From: an uncultured Nitrospirales bacterium
GTDB taxonomy: Bacteria; Nitrospirota; Nitrospiria; Nitrospirales; UBA8639
NCBI GenBank assembly: GCA_958295805.1
Contig: OY282373.1
Span: forward strand, 219,001 to 283,000
DNA length: 64,000 nucleotides
Reading direction: 5' to 3'
Shown here: positions 21,359 through 32,432 of the stretch, piece by piece
Layout: every line of letters starts with the position of its first letter
Position numbering within the stretch: the stretch's first letter is position 1
The notes under the pieces: model-generated
What the model was told of the DNA's origin: nothing
Databases searched by the model: none
The model's input: the letters and a program-made list of their open reading frames with translations, nothing else
Translations under genes and position numbers: made by a program

Positions 21359-21797
21359 GACAACACGGGCAACCATTTTTGAGGACGATCAATACACCTT
21401 TATCGGAAAAGACGCATTCTTCAAAGGAAAAGCCAATTTCAAAGGGACGGTCCGAGTCGACGGACAGTTTGAAGGGGAGATTACGACGGCCGATACCCTT
21501 ATCATTGGCGAACATGCGGTCATTCAGGCAACAATTCAGGGGCACACCATTATTTGTGGAGGCAAGGTTGAGGGAAGCATGACGGCCTCTCACAAAATCC
21601 AACTTCTGAAACCGGCCGTGGTGGTCGGCGACGTCCATGCCCCATCGTTTTCTCTGGAAGAAGGCGTCCTGTTCCACGGCATGAGCGACATGGGCGTGAA
21701 TAGCCTGGATACCGTACCGTCCGAATCCGGTGATTTAGAAAACGTCCACGATCTGTCGGCCCACCGCGATCACCGGTTACAATCTCAAGAAGCCTGA
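21333..21797 (+). CDS. Bactofilin (polymer-forming cytoskeletal protein)
   Basis: The 154-residue protein has the bactofilin core from about residue 25 to 115, with repeated short beta-strands GKANFKGTVRVDGQFEGEI, DTLIIGEHAVIQATIQGHTIICGGKVEGSM and VVVGDVHAPSFSLEEGVLFHG, characteristic of the right-handed beta-helix. Bactofilins polymerise at the membrane and help cell shape or polarity. A bactofilin next to parAB is a known arrangement in several bacteria, which links it to chromosome organisation. The charged N-terminus and low-complexity C-terminus are outside the core. Confidence 0.9.
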   Translation: MRMWGEKDKTTRATIFEDDQYTFIGKDAFFKGKANFKGTVRVDGQFEGEITTADTLIIGEHAVIQATIQGHTIICGGKVEGSMTASHKIQLLKPAVVVGDVHAPSFSLEEGVLFHGMSDMGVNSLDTVPSESGDLENVHDLSAHRDHRLQSQEA

Positions 21798-21803
21798 TTC
21801 ACG

Positions 21804-22937
21804 ATGGCCAAACCCACGGTCCTTCTCGGTATGAGCGGAGGCGTGGATAGCTCCGTGGCAGCGTTACTGCTGACTGAACGGGGCTACGACGTCACGGGTG
21901 TGACCCTTCAAGTGTGGGAACACGAAGATGACGCCGCGGTGACGAAGAAATGGGAAGAGCGGGGCTGTTGCAAAGTCGGCTTGGCCCGGCACGTGGCCAA
22001 GCATTTAGGCATTCCACATCACGTCGTCGATACCCGCGAGACGTTTCGCAAGAACGTCGTGGATGATTTTATTTCCGGATATCTGGCCGGGACCACCCCC
22101 AACCCTTGCGTGCGCTGCAATGAACGAGTGAAGTTCGGGATGCTCTACCAACTGGCCAAAGCCGGAGGCGCCGACTTTGTCGCCACAGGGCATTATGCCC
22201 GCGTGTTACCGGTTCAAGTCGGGTGTGGGTTATTCAGAGGCGTTGATAAGAAAAAAGACCAATCCTATTTTTTGTACAGGATCGCCGCGGCTTGGCTTCC
22301 CCATATCCTCTTTCCCGTGGGCCATCTTCACAAAGAAGAAGTATGGCAGCGCGTTGAAGAATTAGGCCTTCCCGCTGATGAAATGAAAGAAAGCCAGGAA
22401 ATCTGTTTCGTCACCCAGGGAGATTATCGGGCTTTTTTAACCGAGCAGGCACCACAAGCCCAACGGCCCGGCCCGTTTCTTGATCCCGAGGGTCGAACAA
22501 TCGGAGAACATCGCGGCATTGCGTTTTATACCCCCGGGCAACGAAAAGGCTTGGGACTGGCAACCGGCGAACGCCTCTACGTGCAGGAAGTGAACCCTGA
22601 GACAAACGCCGTCGTAGTAGGACGATCCGAAAACCTTTTTCGGAAAGCATGCACGATTCACGATCTCAACTGGCTGGCCGCCGACGTGCCTCAGACATTA
22701 GACGCTGTCGAGATCAAATATCGATACGCCTCTCCTGCCGTCACCGGCCAAGTTCATCCGCAGACGGCAGAAAACCTCCTCGTAGAATTCCAAGACCCAC
22801 AAAAAGCCCTGAGCCCCGGGCAATCCCTGGTCCTCTACCACGACGACCGCGTTCTTGGCGGGGGGATAATCGACAAAATCCATCAATGCAATCCGTTGAC
22901 CCTGGTCAACGAACAGATGACTCATGAGATAGTATAA
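21804..22937 (+). CDS. mnmA: tRNA-specific 2-thiouridylase MnmA
   Basis: The 377-residue protein has the PP-loop GMSGGVDSSVAALLL, the first catalytic Cys in NPCVRCNERVKFG, ATGHYARV, and the second Cys in SQEICFVTQGDYRAFL. It adds sulfur to U34 of Lys, Glu and Gln tRNAs. It starts 6 bp after the bactofilin. Transcription probably ends at the strong terminator at 23069-23098. MnmE and MnmG, which modify the same base, are encoded upstream. Confidence 0.96.
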   Translation: MAKPTVLLGMSGGVDSSVAALLLTERGYDVTGVTLQVWEHEDDAAVTKKWEERGCCKVGLARHVAKHLGIPHHVVDTRETFRKNVVDDFISGYLAGTTPNPCVRCNERVKFGMLYQLAKAGGADFVATGHYARVLPVQVGCGLFRGVDKKKDQSYFLYRIAAAWLPHILFPVGHLHKEEVWQRVEELGLPADEMKESQEICFVTQGDYRAFLTEQAPQAQRPGPFLDPEGRTIGEHRGIAFYTPGQRKGLGLATGERLYVQEVNPETNAVVVGRSENLFRKACTIHDLNWLAADVPQTLDAVEIKYRYASPAVTGQVHPQTAENLLVEFQDPQKALSPGQSLVLYHDDRVLGGGIIDKIHQCNPLTLVNEQMTHEIV

Positions 22938-23068
22938 ATGAAAGATGTTCTGACAATAAGTAATAATGGAAATTGGAGCCCGTCTTGGCTGTATTGACGA
23001 GGCTAAAACACACCGGTATTATCCTTTTAACCTATTGGTCTTGCTGCTTGTGAGACTGGGATACCGTT

Positions 23069-23098
23069 GCGGGGGACTTGCGTGTCCCCCGCTTTTTT
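23069..23098 (+). terminator. Rho-independent terminator after mnmA
   Basis: GCGGGGGAC, a six-base loop and GTCCCCCGC form a perfect 9-bp stem followed by TTTTTT. It lies 131 bp past the mnmA stop and overlaps the longest open frame of the ElyC-like gene. This argues that the latter starts downstream. Confidence 0.9.
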
Positions 23099-23137
23099 GT
23101 ATGCCATCGTAGATCCCACGCCACCGGAGAATTCTCC

Positions 23138-23911
23138 ATTCCGCTGCTGCTTGACAAAATTCTCACTCTGCTTTTCCTGCCGCTTGGAATTGTTCTGAGC
23201 GCAGGGCTGCTCGCTCTGGCGGCTTTTGCGTTCAATCGACGCCGCACCGCGGCAGGATTGCTCGCGTTCGCGTTCGTCTGGCTCTGGCTCTGTTCCACGC
23301 CGCTTGTCAGCAAGGCCATAGTCGGTTCACTGCGTGATCAATACCCGCTCCAGCGCGTTGAGGGGCTCCCTGCCGCGGATGCCATCGTGTTGCTCGCCGG
23401 CGGCACACAGCCGATTTCGAAATATCGGGTCTATCCCGGTCTGGAGACCACCTCGGAGCGCGTCTGGCACGCCGCGCGACTCTATCACGCCGGCAAGTCC
23501 CCGCTCATCGTCGCCTCCGGCGGGAATGTCTGGAACAGACCGGACATGCAGTCTGGGGCGGATGCCATGCGCACCCTCCTGGAGGCGCTCGGTGTGCCGA
23601 ACACCGCCATTCTCGTTGAAGAGAGCAGCCGCACGACTCATGAAAACGCCGTGTTCACCGCGAAACTCGCCGCGGAATGGGGAATCAAGCGCGTGTTACT
23701 CGTCACCGACGCTTGGCATATGCCGCGCGCCGAGGCCACGTTCCGGCGTGTGGGCCTGGAAGTGGTCCCGGCCCCGCTCGATTACACGCGCGGGCGCGTC
23801 ATGCCCTGGACTCTCGCGATCCTGCCCCACGTCTCGTCGCTGAAGAGTAGTAGCTTGGCACTCAAGGAATATCTCGGGTTTCTGGTCTACCGCCTTCGCG
23901 GCTGGGCCTGA
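23138..23911 (+). CDS. ElyC/SanA/YdcF-family membrane protein (DUF218)
   Basis: From IPLLLDKILTLLFLPLGIVLSAG the protein has two N-terminal membrane segments, then a DUF218 domain with DAIVLLAGGTQ, SGGNVWN, EESSRTTHENAVF and LLVTDAWHMPRAEATFRR. ElyC-type proteins act at the envelope in peptidoglycan/undecaprenyl-phosphate metabolism; the reaction is not established. The frame is open from a TTG at 23078, but that falls in the terminator stem. A GGAG at 23126-23129 sits 8 bp before an ATT at 23138, so a rare ATT start is proposed. CTG at 23144 is an alternative. The coding region is richer in GC than its neighbours, suggesting transfer. Confidence 0.8.
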   Translation: MPLLLDKILTLLFLPLGIVLSAGLLALAAFAFNRRRTAAGLLAFAFVWLWLCSTPLVSKAIVGSLRDQYPLQRVEGLPAADAIVLLAGGTQPISKYRVYPGLETTSERVWHAARLYHAGKSPLIVASGGNVWNRPDMQSGADAMRTLLEALGVPNTAILVEESSRTTHENAVFTAKLAAEWGIKRVLLVTDAWHMPRAEATFRRVGLEVVPAPLDYTRGRVMPWTLAILPHVSSLKSSSLALKEYLGFLVYRLRGWA

Positions 23912-24132
23912 GCGTGTGAGTTCCAGCGGCATCGGGACGCTCTCGACTACGTCGAGTACGACGTTATACACGTAGGCCTCTCCTCGGCCGGTCTCTTGAA
24001 GTCCCCCTCCTCGCTGCCCTGACACCCCAATGCTGGTCGGTTGACACCCCAATGTCCACGTGATAGCGTGCTTCGTTTTTTGTGTATCCAGCGCGGACAT
24101 TCAGGTTTTACCTTTTTCCTGACAACGGATTC

Positions 24133-24735
24133 ATGACGAAAACGACCATAGCGCGACGGTATGCCCGGGCCCTGTATCGCCTGCTGGACCCGGGGAACGT
24201 TGAAGCCGCTCGGGTGGGATTGCATGCTCTGTGTCAAGCGTTGAAGGACTCCTCCGCGTTTGCACACGTGCTTGCCTCCCCGGCCTTCACCGTATCAGAA
24301 AAAATCGGCCTTCTCACGGCGCTGGGTGAACGGACCGGTTGCCCACCGGTGGTAGGGCGATTCTGTGAGCAACTGTTGAAAAAAAATCGAATGGTCGTGT
24401 TGCCGGACATTACGGAGGCCTTTCAACGATTGATCGATCAGCAAAGCGGCAAGCAACACGTCGCCGTCGTGTCGGCTCACGGCATTGATGACGCGTTGAA
24501 ACACGAGGTGCTTACCCAATTACGCTCCACGTTACGCAGAGAGGTTGACGTGGACTTTCAATCGGACCCGTCCCTGATTGCAGGCGTGCAGATCAAAATC
24601 GGCAGCAAAGTCTATGACAGTTCGATCAAGAGCCGACTCCAGAAGATGCGGGCTCAATTGGTGAAAGAGCCTGCCCTGAGCCTCGAAGGGCCGCCCGAGC
24701 CCCGAAGAGCAGATCCTTCGCTTCGCTCAGGATGA
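24133..24735 (+). CDS. atpH: ATP synthase F1 delta subunit
   Basis: The ATG at 24133 (MTKTTIARRYARALYRLL) gives 200 residues. The N-terminal helical domain (ARRYARALY, SEKIGLLTAL) and the C-terminal beta domain (QSDPSLIAGVQIKIGSKVYDSSIKSRLQKMRAQL) are typical. Delta links F1 to the b-stalk. The last ~22 residues (EPALSLEGPPEPRRADPSLRSG) are encoded by the dispersed CCTGAGCCTCGAAGGG / CTTCGCTCAGGATGAC repeat, so the repeat has supplied a new C-terminus and stop. First gene of the F1 cluster atpHAGDC. Confidence 0.93.
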   Translation: MTKTTIARRYARALYRLLDPGNVEAARVGLHALCQALKDSSAFAHVLASPAFTVSEKIGLLTALGERTGCPPVVGRFCEQLLKKNRMVVLPDITEAFQRLIDQQSGKQHVAVVSAHGIDDALKHEVLTQLRSTLRREVDVDFQSDPSLIAGVQIKIGSKVYDSSIKSRLQKMRAQLVKEPALSLEGPPEPRRADPSLRSG

Positions 24736-24771
24736 CAACGCGGACCCTTCGGGGCGAAGGGTAAGGCCATC

Positions 24772-26292
24772 ATGCAGATCAAGGCAGAAGAAATCAGTTC
24801 CATCATTCAAGACAAGATCAAGGACTTTGACCAACGCGTTGACGTGACCGAAACAGGATACGTCATCCAGGTCGGAGACGGAATTGCCAAAGTCTATGGC
24901 CTCGAAGGGGCGATGGCCGGGGAGTTACTGGAGTTTCCAGGGGATATCTTCGGCGTGGCGCTGAATCTGGAAGAAGACAGCGTGGGCGCGGTGTTGATGG
25001 GCTCCGACGCGGGGATTAAAGAAGGCGATCCGGTCAAGCGAACGGGCCGCATTGCCGAGGTTCCGGTTGGTGACGCTCTTGTCGGGCGCGTCGTGGATGC
25101 CATTGGGCAGCCCATAGATGGAAAAGGTCCGGTGCCATCCACGGAGACCAGGTTGATTGAAGTCCGGGCCCCGGGGGTGGTCGAGCGCCAATCCGTAAGT
25201 GAACCCTTGCAGACCGGGTTGAAAGCGATTGACGCCATGATTCCTATTGGCCGCGGCCAACGCGAACTCATTATCGGCGATCGCCAGACGGGGAAAACCG
25301 CGATTGCCACCGACACCATCATCAATCAGAAAGGGTTGAACGTCTACTGCATTTACGTGGCCGTCGGTCAAAAACGATCCACGGTCGCCCGCGTCGTCAA
25401 AACCTTGGAAGACCACGGGGCCATGGCGTACACCACCGTGGTCTCGGCCACGGCCAGTGACGCGGCTCCCCTTCAGTTTTTTGCGCCGTATGCCGGGGTT
25501 GCGATGGGGGAATACTTCCGGGATAACGGCAAACATGTCTTGATCGTCTATGATGATTTATCCAAACACGCGGTGGCGTATCGACAACTCTCGTTGTTGC
25601 TCCGTCGGCCCCCGGGACGGGAGGCTTTTCCCGGTGACGTGTTCTTTTTGCACTCCCGGTTGTTGGAACGTGCCGCCAAATTGAGTGACGAGAAGGGCGC
25701 CGGGAGTCTGACGGCACTGCCCATTATTGAAACGCAAGCGGGTGACGTCTCGGCCTATATTCCCACCAACGTCATTTCGATTACCGACGGACAAATTTAT
25801 CTGGCGGGCGACTTATTTTATTCAGGCATTCGGCCGGCCATTAACGTGGGATTATCCGTGTCCCGCGTGGGTGGAGCGGCGCAAATTAAAACCATGAAAC
25901 AGGTCGCGGGGACTCTGCGACTCGATTTAGCGCAATATCGGGAAATGGCCGCGTTCGCCCAATTCGGCAGTGAGTTGGACAAGGCCACGCAAGCCCAACT
26001 GGCGCGCGGGGCGCGGATGGTCGAACTGCTTAAACAAGAACAATACAAACCCATGCCGGTGGCCGATCAAGTGTTGTCGATTTTTGCCGGGGTCAATGGG
26101 TTTGTCGATGACGTGCCCGTGAAGAACGTTCGTGAATTTGAGGAAGGGCTTTTGACTTACGTCAAAGACAATCACCCACAACTGCGGGATGACGTGGTTG
26201 CCAAAAAGAAGATTGATGAGGAGTTCGGTGCCCGACTCAAGCAGGTCATTTCCGACTATAAACGGACGCTTGCCCTGAGGCCCGGGGAGTAG
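24772..26292 (+). CDS. atpA: ATP synthase F1 alpha subunit
   Basis: The 506-residue protein has the alpha-subunit Walker [28 protein letters not shown], the conserved [28 protein letters not shown]-type segment and the family signature [17 protein letters not shown]. It is the non-catalytic nucleotide-binding subunit of F1. The start is preceded by a repeat-derived spacer (24736-24771). The gene ends with LALRPGE, where the 3' end merges into another repeat copy. Confidence 0.97.
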   Translation: MQIKAEEISSIIQDKIKDFDQRVDVTETGYVIQVGDGIAKVYGLEGAMAGELLEFPGDIFGVALNLEEDSVGAVLMGSDAGIKEGDPVKRTGRIAEVPVGDALVGRVVDAIGQPIDGKGPVPSTETRLIEVRAPGVVERQSVSEPLQTGLKAIDAMIPIGRGQRELIIGDRQTGKTAIATDTIINQKGLNVYCIYVAVGQKRSTVARVVKTLEDHGAMAYTTVVSATASDAAPLQFFAPYAGVAMGEYFRDNGKHVLIVYDDLSKHAVAYRQLSLLLRRPPGREAFPGDVFFLHSRLLERAAKLSDEKGAGSLTALPIIETQAGDVSAYIPTNVISITDGQIYLAGDLFYSGIRPAINVGLSVSRVGGAAQIKTMKQVAGTLRLDLAQYREMAAFAQFGSELDKATQAQLARGARMVELLKQEQYKPMPVADQVLSIFAGVNGFVDDVPVKNVREFEEGLLTYVKDNHPQLRDDVVAKKKIDEEFGARLKQVISDYKRTLALRPGE

Positions 26293-26400
26293 ATTCTTCG
26301 CTTCGCTCAGAATGACAAGGGTGGACAGAATGACAGGGGCGGACGGGATGACAGGGGCGAAGGGACGTCAGTCTGATTACGAAGGGACGTCAGTTTAATC
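26289..26400. repeat. Dispersed repeat cluster between atpA and atpG
   Basis: The 129-bp gap holds CTTCGCTCAGAATGACA followed by several GGACAGGATGACAGGGG-like units and a duplicated GAAGGGACGTCAGT. These are common intergenic repeats of this genome. They separate otherwise tightly spaced F1 genes. Confidence 0.6.
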
Positions 26401-26421
26401 ACGTTAACGCGATAGCTCTTC

Positions 26422-27303
26422 ATGCCTAGTTTACAAAGTCTGAGACGGAAGATTGCTTCCGTCAAAAACACGCAGAAGATCACTAAAGCGATGAAAATGG
26501 TCGCGGCCGCCAAGCTCAAGCGTGCCCAGAATCGCATTTTCTCGGCCCGACCGTATGCGCATAAACTGCGGGAAGTCGTCGCCAATCTGAGCGAACATAC
26601 CGACCGGATGTCCCATCCGCTTCTTCGGAAACGCCCGGGGAAGAAAACGGAACTGCTTGTGGTGACGAGTGATCGCGGTCTCTGTGGGGCGTTTAACGCC
26701 AACATTCTCAGACGAGCCGTTGAGTTTCTCAATGAACACCAGCAAGCCGGAGAGGAAGCGTCGGTGAGCGTCGTCGGACGAAAAAGCATCGACTTTTTCC
26801 GGCGCCGGCCCTGGACCATTCGGCAAGAATGGCCGGGGGTCTTCGACCGCCTCAGTTTTGAACACGCCTTGGACATTGGGCAGGATATCGTTCACCAGTA
26901 CAACAACGGGACCTTTGATCGACTGTTCGTGGTGTACAACGAATTTAAATCCGTCATGCAGCAACGGGTGGTGGTCGAACAACTTCTGCCTCTTGAGGCT
27001 CTCGACGATGAATCCACTGCCCAAGATGGCCCTGCAAGTTCAAAGGGTGCCTATCTGTATGAACCCGACGAGCATCAACTGTTGGAAACCTTGCTGCCCA
27101 AACACTTTCAAGTGCAGGCGTTTCGCGTGTTATTAGAATCCGCGGCGGCCGAACAAGCCGCTCGGATGACCGCGATGGATGGGGCAACGAGAAATGCAGG
27201 AGAACTCATTCAGAAGGTCACTTTGTTTTACAATAAAACGCGGCAGGCCGCGATTACGAAAGAATTGATGGATATTGTCGGCGGGGCAGAGGCACTGAAA
27301 TGA
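26422..27303 (+). CDS. atpG: ATP synthase F1 gamma subunit
   Basis: The 293-residue protein begins MPSLQSLRRKIASVKNTQKITKAMKMVAAAKLKRAQ and ends DGATRNAGELIQKVTLFYNKTRQAAITKELMDIVGGAEAL, the two conserved helical ends of the rotary shaft. A middle segment contains TSDRGLCGAFNANI. Gamma couples proton flow to catalysis in beta. It lies between atpA and atpD. Confidence 0.97.
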   Translation: MPSLQSLRRKIASVKNTQKITKAMKMVAAAKLKRAQNRIFSARPYAHKLREVVANLSEHTDRMSHPLLRKRPGKKTELLVVTSDRGLCGAFNANILRRAVEFLNEHQQAGEEASVSVVGRKSIDFFRRRPWTIRQEWPGVFDRLSFEHALDIGQDIVHQYNNGTFDRLFVVYNEFKSVMQQRVVVEQLLPLEALDDESTAQDGPASSKGAYLYEPDEHQLLETLLPKHFQVQAFRVLLESAAAEQAARMTAMDGATRNAGELIQKVTLFYNKTRQAAITKELMDIVGGAEALK

Positions 27304-27307
27304 GACC

Positions 27308-28857
<1,550 letters not shown>

Positions 28858-28858
<1 letters not shown>

Positions 28859-29304
28859 TGGCGACAACGAGCAAGTCAGAACAACCGGGAAAACTCCTGT
28901 TGGAAGTGGTCACGCCGGATAAACTGCTCCTCAGTGAACACGTCGATCAGGTCTCGGCCCCCGGAACGGACGGCGACTTTGGCGTGTTGCCGGGCCATTG
29001 TTATTTCCTCACGACCCTTCGGATCGGCGAACTCCACTATCGCAGTGGAGAAACGGAGCAATACATGTCGGTGTTGTGGGGATTCGCCGACGTGACGCCT
29101 CACAAGGTCACCATTCTTGCGGAGGTCGCGGAAAAGGCGGAAGATATTGACGTTGAACGAGCCCAGGCCGCGGTGGCCCAAGCCGAACGACATCTGGAAC
29201 GCGGCGGACTGCCCTCGGACGTGGAAGAGGCCAAGGTGAGCTTGGAAAAAGCGCGGCTTCGCCGGAAGGTGGCCGAACGGCTCCAGAAGCAAGGTCGCGC
29301 CTGA
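28858..29304 (+). CDS. atpC: ATP synthase F1 epsilon subunit
   Basis: The 148-residue protein has an N-terminal beta-barrel (KLLLEVVTPDKLLLSEHVDQVSAPGTDGDFGVLPGH, typical epsilon sequence) and a C-terminal helical hairpin (EDIDVERAQAAVAQAERHLER to KARLRRKVAERLQKQ). Epsilon regulates ATP hydrolysis. Its ATG shares a base with the atpD stop, indicating translational coupling. Confidence 0.95.
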
Positions 29305-29331
29305 CCGACGACAACGTTCCCTGTTGCTTCC

Positions 29332-30486
29332 ATGCCGCAGGCCTGTCCTGCGCTTGTCCTGAGCCTCGAAGAGCCCCGAACGGAAGTGCTCCCAGCCGAA
29401 CAGCATATCCTTCCCTTCGCTCAGGATGACAACGCGGACCCTTCGTCCCGAAGGGTTGAAACGCAGACGGAGATTATCGTTTCACCGGGAGAAAACCCCA
29501 AACGGTTGGACCATTTTTTGGCCAGCCGCGACCCTGATTTCTCTCGAACCGCCCTTCAGCGATTGATCCTTGACGGCCACGTCACCGTTGACGGTCACGT
29601 CACCAAGCCCAGCCATAGAATCAAACCCGGCGACACCATCCGGCTCGTGGCGCGCAGAGCTGAACCGCTGGACATCAAACCGGAACCCATTCCTCTTGAA
29701 ATTCTCTATGAAGATGACGCACTGTTGGTCTTGAACAAGCAAGCCGGCATCGTGGTTCATCCGGCGCCAGGAAACTGGACGGGAACCCTGGTCAATGCCT
29801 TGCTCCACCATTTGCAGGAGTCGGCCCTCTCCAACGTTGGCGGAAAGGAACGGCCCGGCTTGGTTCATCGGTTGGATAAAAACACCACGGGGGTCATGGT
29901 CGTAGCCAAACGGGATCAGGCCCATGCGAGCTTGGCCAACCAGTTCAAGCGGCATACCATCAAGCGAGTCTATGAGGCGGTCATCTGGGGCGTCCCCAAA
30001 AAACGCGAAGGGATGATTGACTTGGCCATTGGGAGAGATACCAAAGCACGAAAAAAGTTTTCCGTGCGAACGGCGAAACCCAAAGCGTCGTCCACGACGT
30101 ACCGGGTCACCGAACGCTTCAACCAACTCGCGGCGCGGGTGGATTTATTCCCCCAAACCGGGCGAACCCATCAACTTCGGGTTCACTTGTCGGCCATTGG
30201 GTGTCCCATCGCAGGCGATCCAACCTATGGCAGAAAAAAAGCGGACGTGATCCACGACGTCGCCGTTCCCCGCGTCATGCTTCATGCCAAGGTGCTTGGA
30301 TTCATTCACCCATCAACCCAGGAGCCCATGGATTTTGAAGCCCCAATGCCCGCGGATATGGCTGACGTTGTGAGACAATTACGAGGAAAGCTTCACTCTC
30401 CCATAGCTGTAGCTGCGCCATCTCATGGCGCCCCGGGAGAGGGCACCGAATCCCCGTTCGGTCACGGTCAAAATCGAGGCCCGTAG
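29332..30486 (+). CDS. Ribosomal large subunit pseudouridine synthase, RluD family
   Basis: The core from about residue 50 has an S4-like RNA-binding region (RLDHFLASRDPDFSRTALQRLILDGHVTVDG) and the catalytic signature GLVHRLDKNTTGVMVVAK with the essential Asp in HRLDK, then QTGRTHQLRVHLSAIGCPIAGDPTYG. It isomerises uridines in 23S rRNA. The first ~45 residues and the last ~25 come from dispersed repeats. No clear start lies between the repeat and the S4 domain, so the ATG at 29332 is kept, with doubt. Confidence 0.9.
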   Translation: MPQACPALVLSLEEPRTEVLPAEQHILPFAQDDNADPSSRRVETQTEIIVSPGENPKRLDHFLASRDPDFSRTALQRLILDGHVTVDGHVTKPSHRIKPGDTIRLVARRAEPLDIKPEPIPLEILYEDDALLVLNKQAGIVVHPAPGNWTGTLVNALLHHLQESALSNVGGKERPGLVHRLDKNTTGVMVVAKRDQAHASLANQFKRHTIKRVYEAVIWGVPKKREGMIDLAIGRDTKARKKFSVRTAKPKASSTTYRVTERFNQLAARVDLFPQTGRTHQLRVHLSAIGCPIAGDPTYGRKKADVIHDVAVPRVMLHAKVLGFIHPSTQEPMDFEAPMPADMADVVRQLRGKLHSPIAVAAPSHGAPGEGTESPFGHGQNRGP

Positions 30487-30525
30487 CGGCGCCATCTCAT
30501 GGCGCCCACGGAGAAGTCCAGAGCC
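30400..30525. repeat. Paired palindromic repeats at the 3' end of the pseudouridine synthase gene
   Basis: Two copies of GCGCCATCTCATGGCGC (near 30416 and 30487), each preceded by GTAG-like sequence, resemble the GCGGCATCTTATGCCGC repeats near mnmE. The first provides the last codons of the synthase. The second follows the stop and could act as a transcript-end hairpin. Confidence 0.6.
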
Positions 30526-30560
30526 TGCCCCGGACGTAATCCGGGAGTGAGGGAGATACT

Positions 30561-31001
30561 ATGACCCCACGAACAGAAATGGAAGCCACCCAAGTGCTGG
30601 ATACCCTCGGTGAATTCATCGCGGCATTAGCAGCTTTGGCGGCGAAGGTGCCGGCGAAGTCGTTCATGTCGATTCCCGGAGGGATACGCCCCACGGAAGA
30701 AGACGTTGAAAAATATGAAACCATTGTCTGCCGGTTTCGAGATCGAGCTGGATCAACCTATCGAGTCCTCAATCAATTGTTCATGGATTCCCTGGAGGCC
30801 TTTGAAGCCGGCAAAATCTTTGATGCCGTCCCTCCTCTGCTTCAAGCTATAGAGCAGTTGGTCGAACTTCACAAAGAAGGAAAGATTTGTTTTCGTCCCA
30901 CAGAGCAAGATCGCATTCGGGAATTTCAACAACGCCTGGAAAAACTTCTTCCCGAAGCGAGCCAGCCGGAAGTGGACCTCCCCACACCCGAGACCTATTA
31001 A
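30561..31001 (+). CDS. Hypothetical helical protein
   Basis: The 146-residue, acidic, mainly helical protein begins MTPRTEMEATQVLDTLGEFIAALAALAAKVPAKSFMS. It has no signal peptide or catalytic motif that I can see. Segments such as IFDAVPPLLQAIEQLVELHKEGKI suggest helical bundles. It stands alone between repeats, with GGGAG upstream of the ATG. Function unknown. Confidence 0.75.
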   Translation: MTPRTEMEATQVLDTLGEFIAALAALAAKVPAKSFMSIPGGIRPTEEDVEKYETIVCRFRDRAGSTYRVLNQLFMDSLEAFEAGKIFDAVPPLLQAIEQLVELHKEGKICFRPTEQDRIREFQQRLEKLLPEASQPEVDLPTPETY

Positions 31002-31140
31002 CCCGCTTCATAATTTGTCATTCTGAACGAAGTGAAGAATCTCTCCCTCAATAACCGACCCCCTCAACCATGAGGAGACCGTCACTCAGGTTAGCGTCGC
31101 GTAATCCGACGGCGAGGCTGGAAACCGAAACGTCTTATTT

Positions 31141-32055
31141 TCATTCCTCGGTGTCCAGGCTGCAAACCTGTATGAGGGCTTCCCGTGACGGCGCAAACCA
31201 GTATGAACTCGTGACCGGTTTGGAATAGCGGATGAGCTTGTCGGACACCCCGTCTCCCGACGCGCCGAACATCCGTTCCAGCAAGACCTGAAATCGGCGA
31301 AGTTCACAGGAAAAGGCGAGGAAGTACAAGCCGTGCTCCTTGACCGTTCCGTAAGGCGCGCTCCGTCGGAAAATCTTCAACGCTTTCCCGTTTTCTTGAT
31401 AATCGGTCCGGCTCACGTGTGCAGTCGGCGGCATGGCCTCGCCTTCGAATTCAATGCTGTCGGGCTTGGTCCGGCCCACGACTCGTTCCTGTTCGGACTG
31501 AGAAAGGGCATGGAAGGCGGGAAGGTTATGCACCCACTGCTGAGACAACACAAACGCGCCTCCCGCCCCAGGCTTCCCTTCAGGGATCAGCGCGGCCTCA
31601 CGAGCTTTATCCTCTTTGGGGTTCGCGGTTCCATCAATGAATCCGATCAGGTCCCGTGAATCCAGGTACTGAAACCCGGCCAAATCAAGCTGGAGTGTTC
31701 CCACCGCGTGCATGAACGAATGGATGGCCAACACCACCTGCATCGTGACGTCCCGGCGACCGCTCTGAATCCAGAACAGCACGTCCCGTTGCGTTGAAGG
31801 AACGGAAGCGCCGTCAACCCCTGCAAGAGCCGAAAAAGCTTGGAACCCCTCAGGGTGCCACGTGGGATTCAACCGATCCCAGGCTTTGTTGCCAAACGCC
31901 ACGACGGTCTCGGATGCTTTCTCTCCTTTGACAGCCAATGCCGACCGGAGAGCTTGTCGCACGTCTTGCGTCGCAGCCTCAGGGTGAAGCTGATACTCCA
32001 CATAATAAAAATGTGTACGGCCTTCAGTAAAAATTCCTGCCTGTGGTAACGACAT
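31141..32055 (-). CDS. Dyp-type peroxidase
   Basis: The ATG at 32055 has AAAGGAACC upstream and gives 304 residues; the longer frame (to 32121) lacks an equal site. The family GxxDG motif is present as GFIDGTANP (catalytic Asp), with a later TAHVSRTDY containing the proximal-haem His region and LYFLAFSCELRRFQVLLERMFG. It has no Tat signal, so it is of the cytoplasmic class. Dyp peroxidases oxidise dyes and phenolics with H2O2; the physiological substrate is unknown. Confidence 0.92.
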   Translation of the reverse strand: MSLPQAGIFTEGRTHFYYVEYQLHPEAATQDVRQALRSALAVKGEKASETVVAFGNKAWDRLNPTWHPEGFQAFSALAGVDGASVPSTQRDVLFWIQSGRRDVTMQVVLAIHSFMHAVGTLQLDLAGFQYLDSRDLIGFIDGTANPKEDKAREAALIPEGKPGAGGAFVLSQQWVHNLPAFHALSQSEQERVVGRTKPDSIEFEGEAMPPTAHVSRTDYQENGKALKIFRRSAPYGTVKEHGLYFLAFSCELRRFQVLLERMFGASGDGVSDKLIRYSKPVTSSYWFAPSREALIQVCSLDTEE

Positions 32056-32132
32056 CAGATTCGGTTCCTTTCTCTCATCATCAAGCAACTGCCCCTCACG
32101 TACGGAATTTCTGACACTCACTGACAGACTTG

Positions 32133-32432
32133 TTATATTTCCTCTCTTTCAATCCAGTAATCAGGCTTTCGATGTAAATGGGCAACCGCAATGACATGAA
32201 TATGATCTTGCTCAATCGAGTACAAAAGCTTGTAAGGGAACCTCGGTAATAGGCATTTCCTGATTTCACCTCGCTCAACCGTCCACACTTTCGGGTATTC
32301 GGAAATTCTGAGCGCGGCTTTCTTGACCTCTGCGAGAAATTGTTTTCCAAGACCCTCAAATTCCATTTCGTAAAAGTTCGCCGCATCCTCAAGTTCTCTT
32401 TTTGCCAAGTTGGAGAACACCACTTTCATCAT
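32133..32432 (-). CDS. ParE/RelE-family toxin
   Basis: The 99-residue protein begins MMKVVFSNLAKRELEDAANFYE and contains LGKQFLAEVKKAALRI, RKCLLPRFPYKLLYSIEQDHIHVIAVAHLHRKPDYW, the ParE/RelE fold pattern with the C-terminal R-x-PxYW end. Such toxins act on gyrase or ribosome-bound mRNA; which applies here cannot be told. Its start overlaps the upstream antitoxin stop by 4 bp. Confidence 0.9.
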   Translation of the reverse strand: MMKVVFSNLAKRELEDAANFYEMEFEGLGKQFLAEVKKAALRISEYPKVWTVERGEIRKCLLPRFPYKLLYSIEQDHIHVIAVAHLHRKPDYWIEREEI

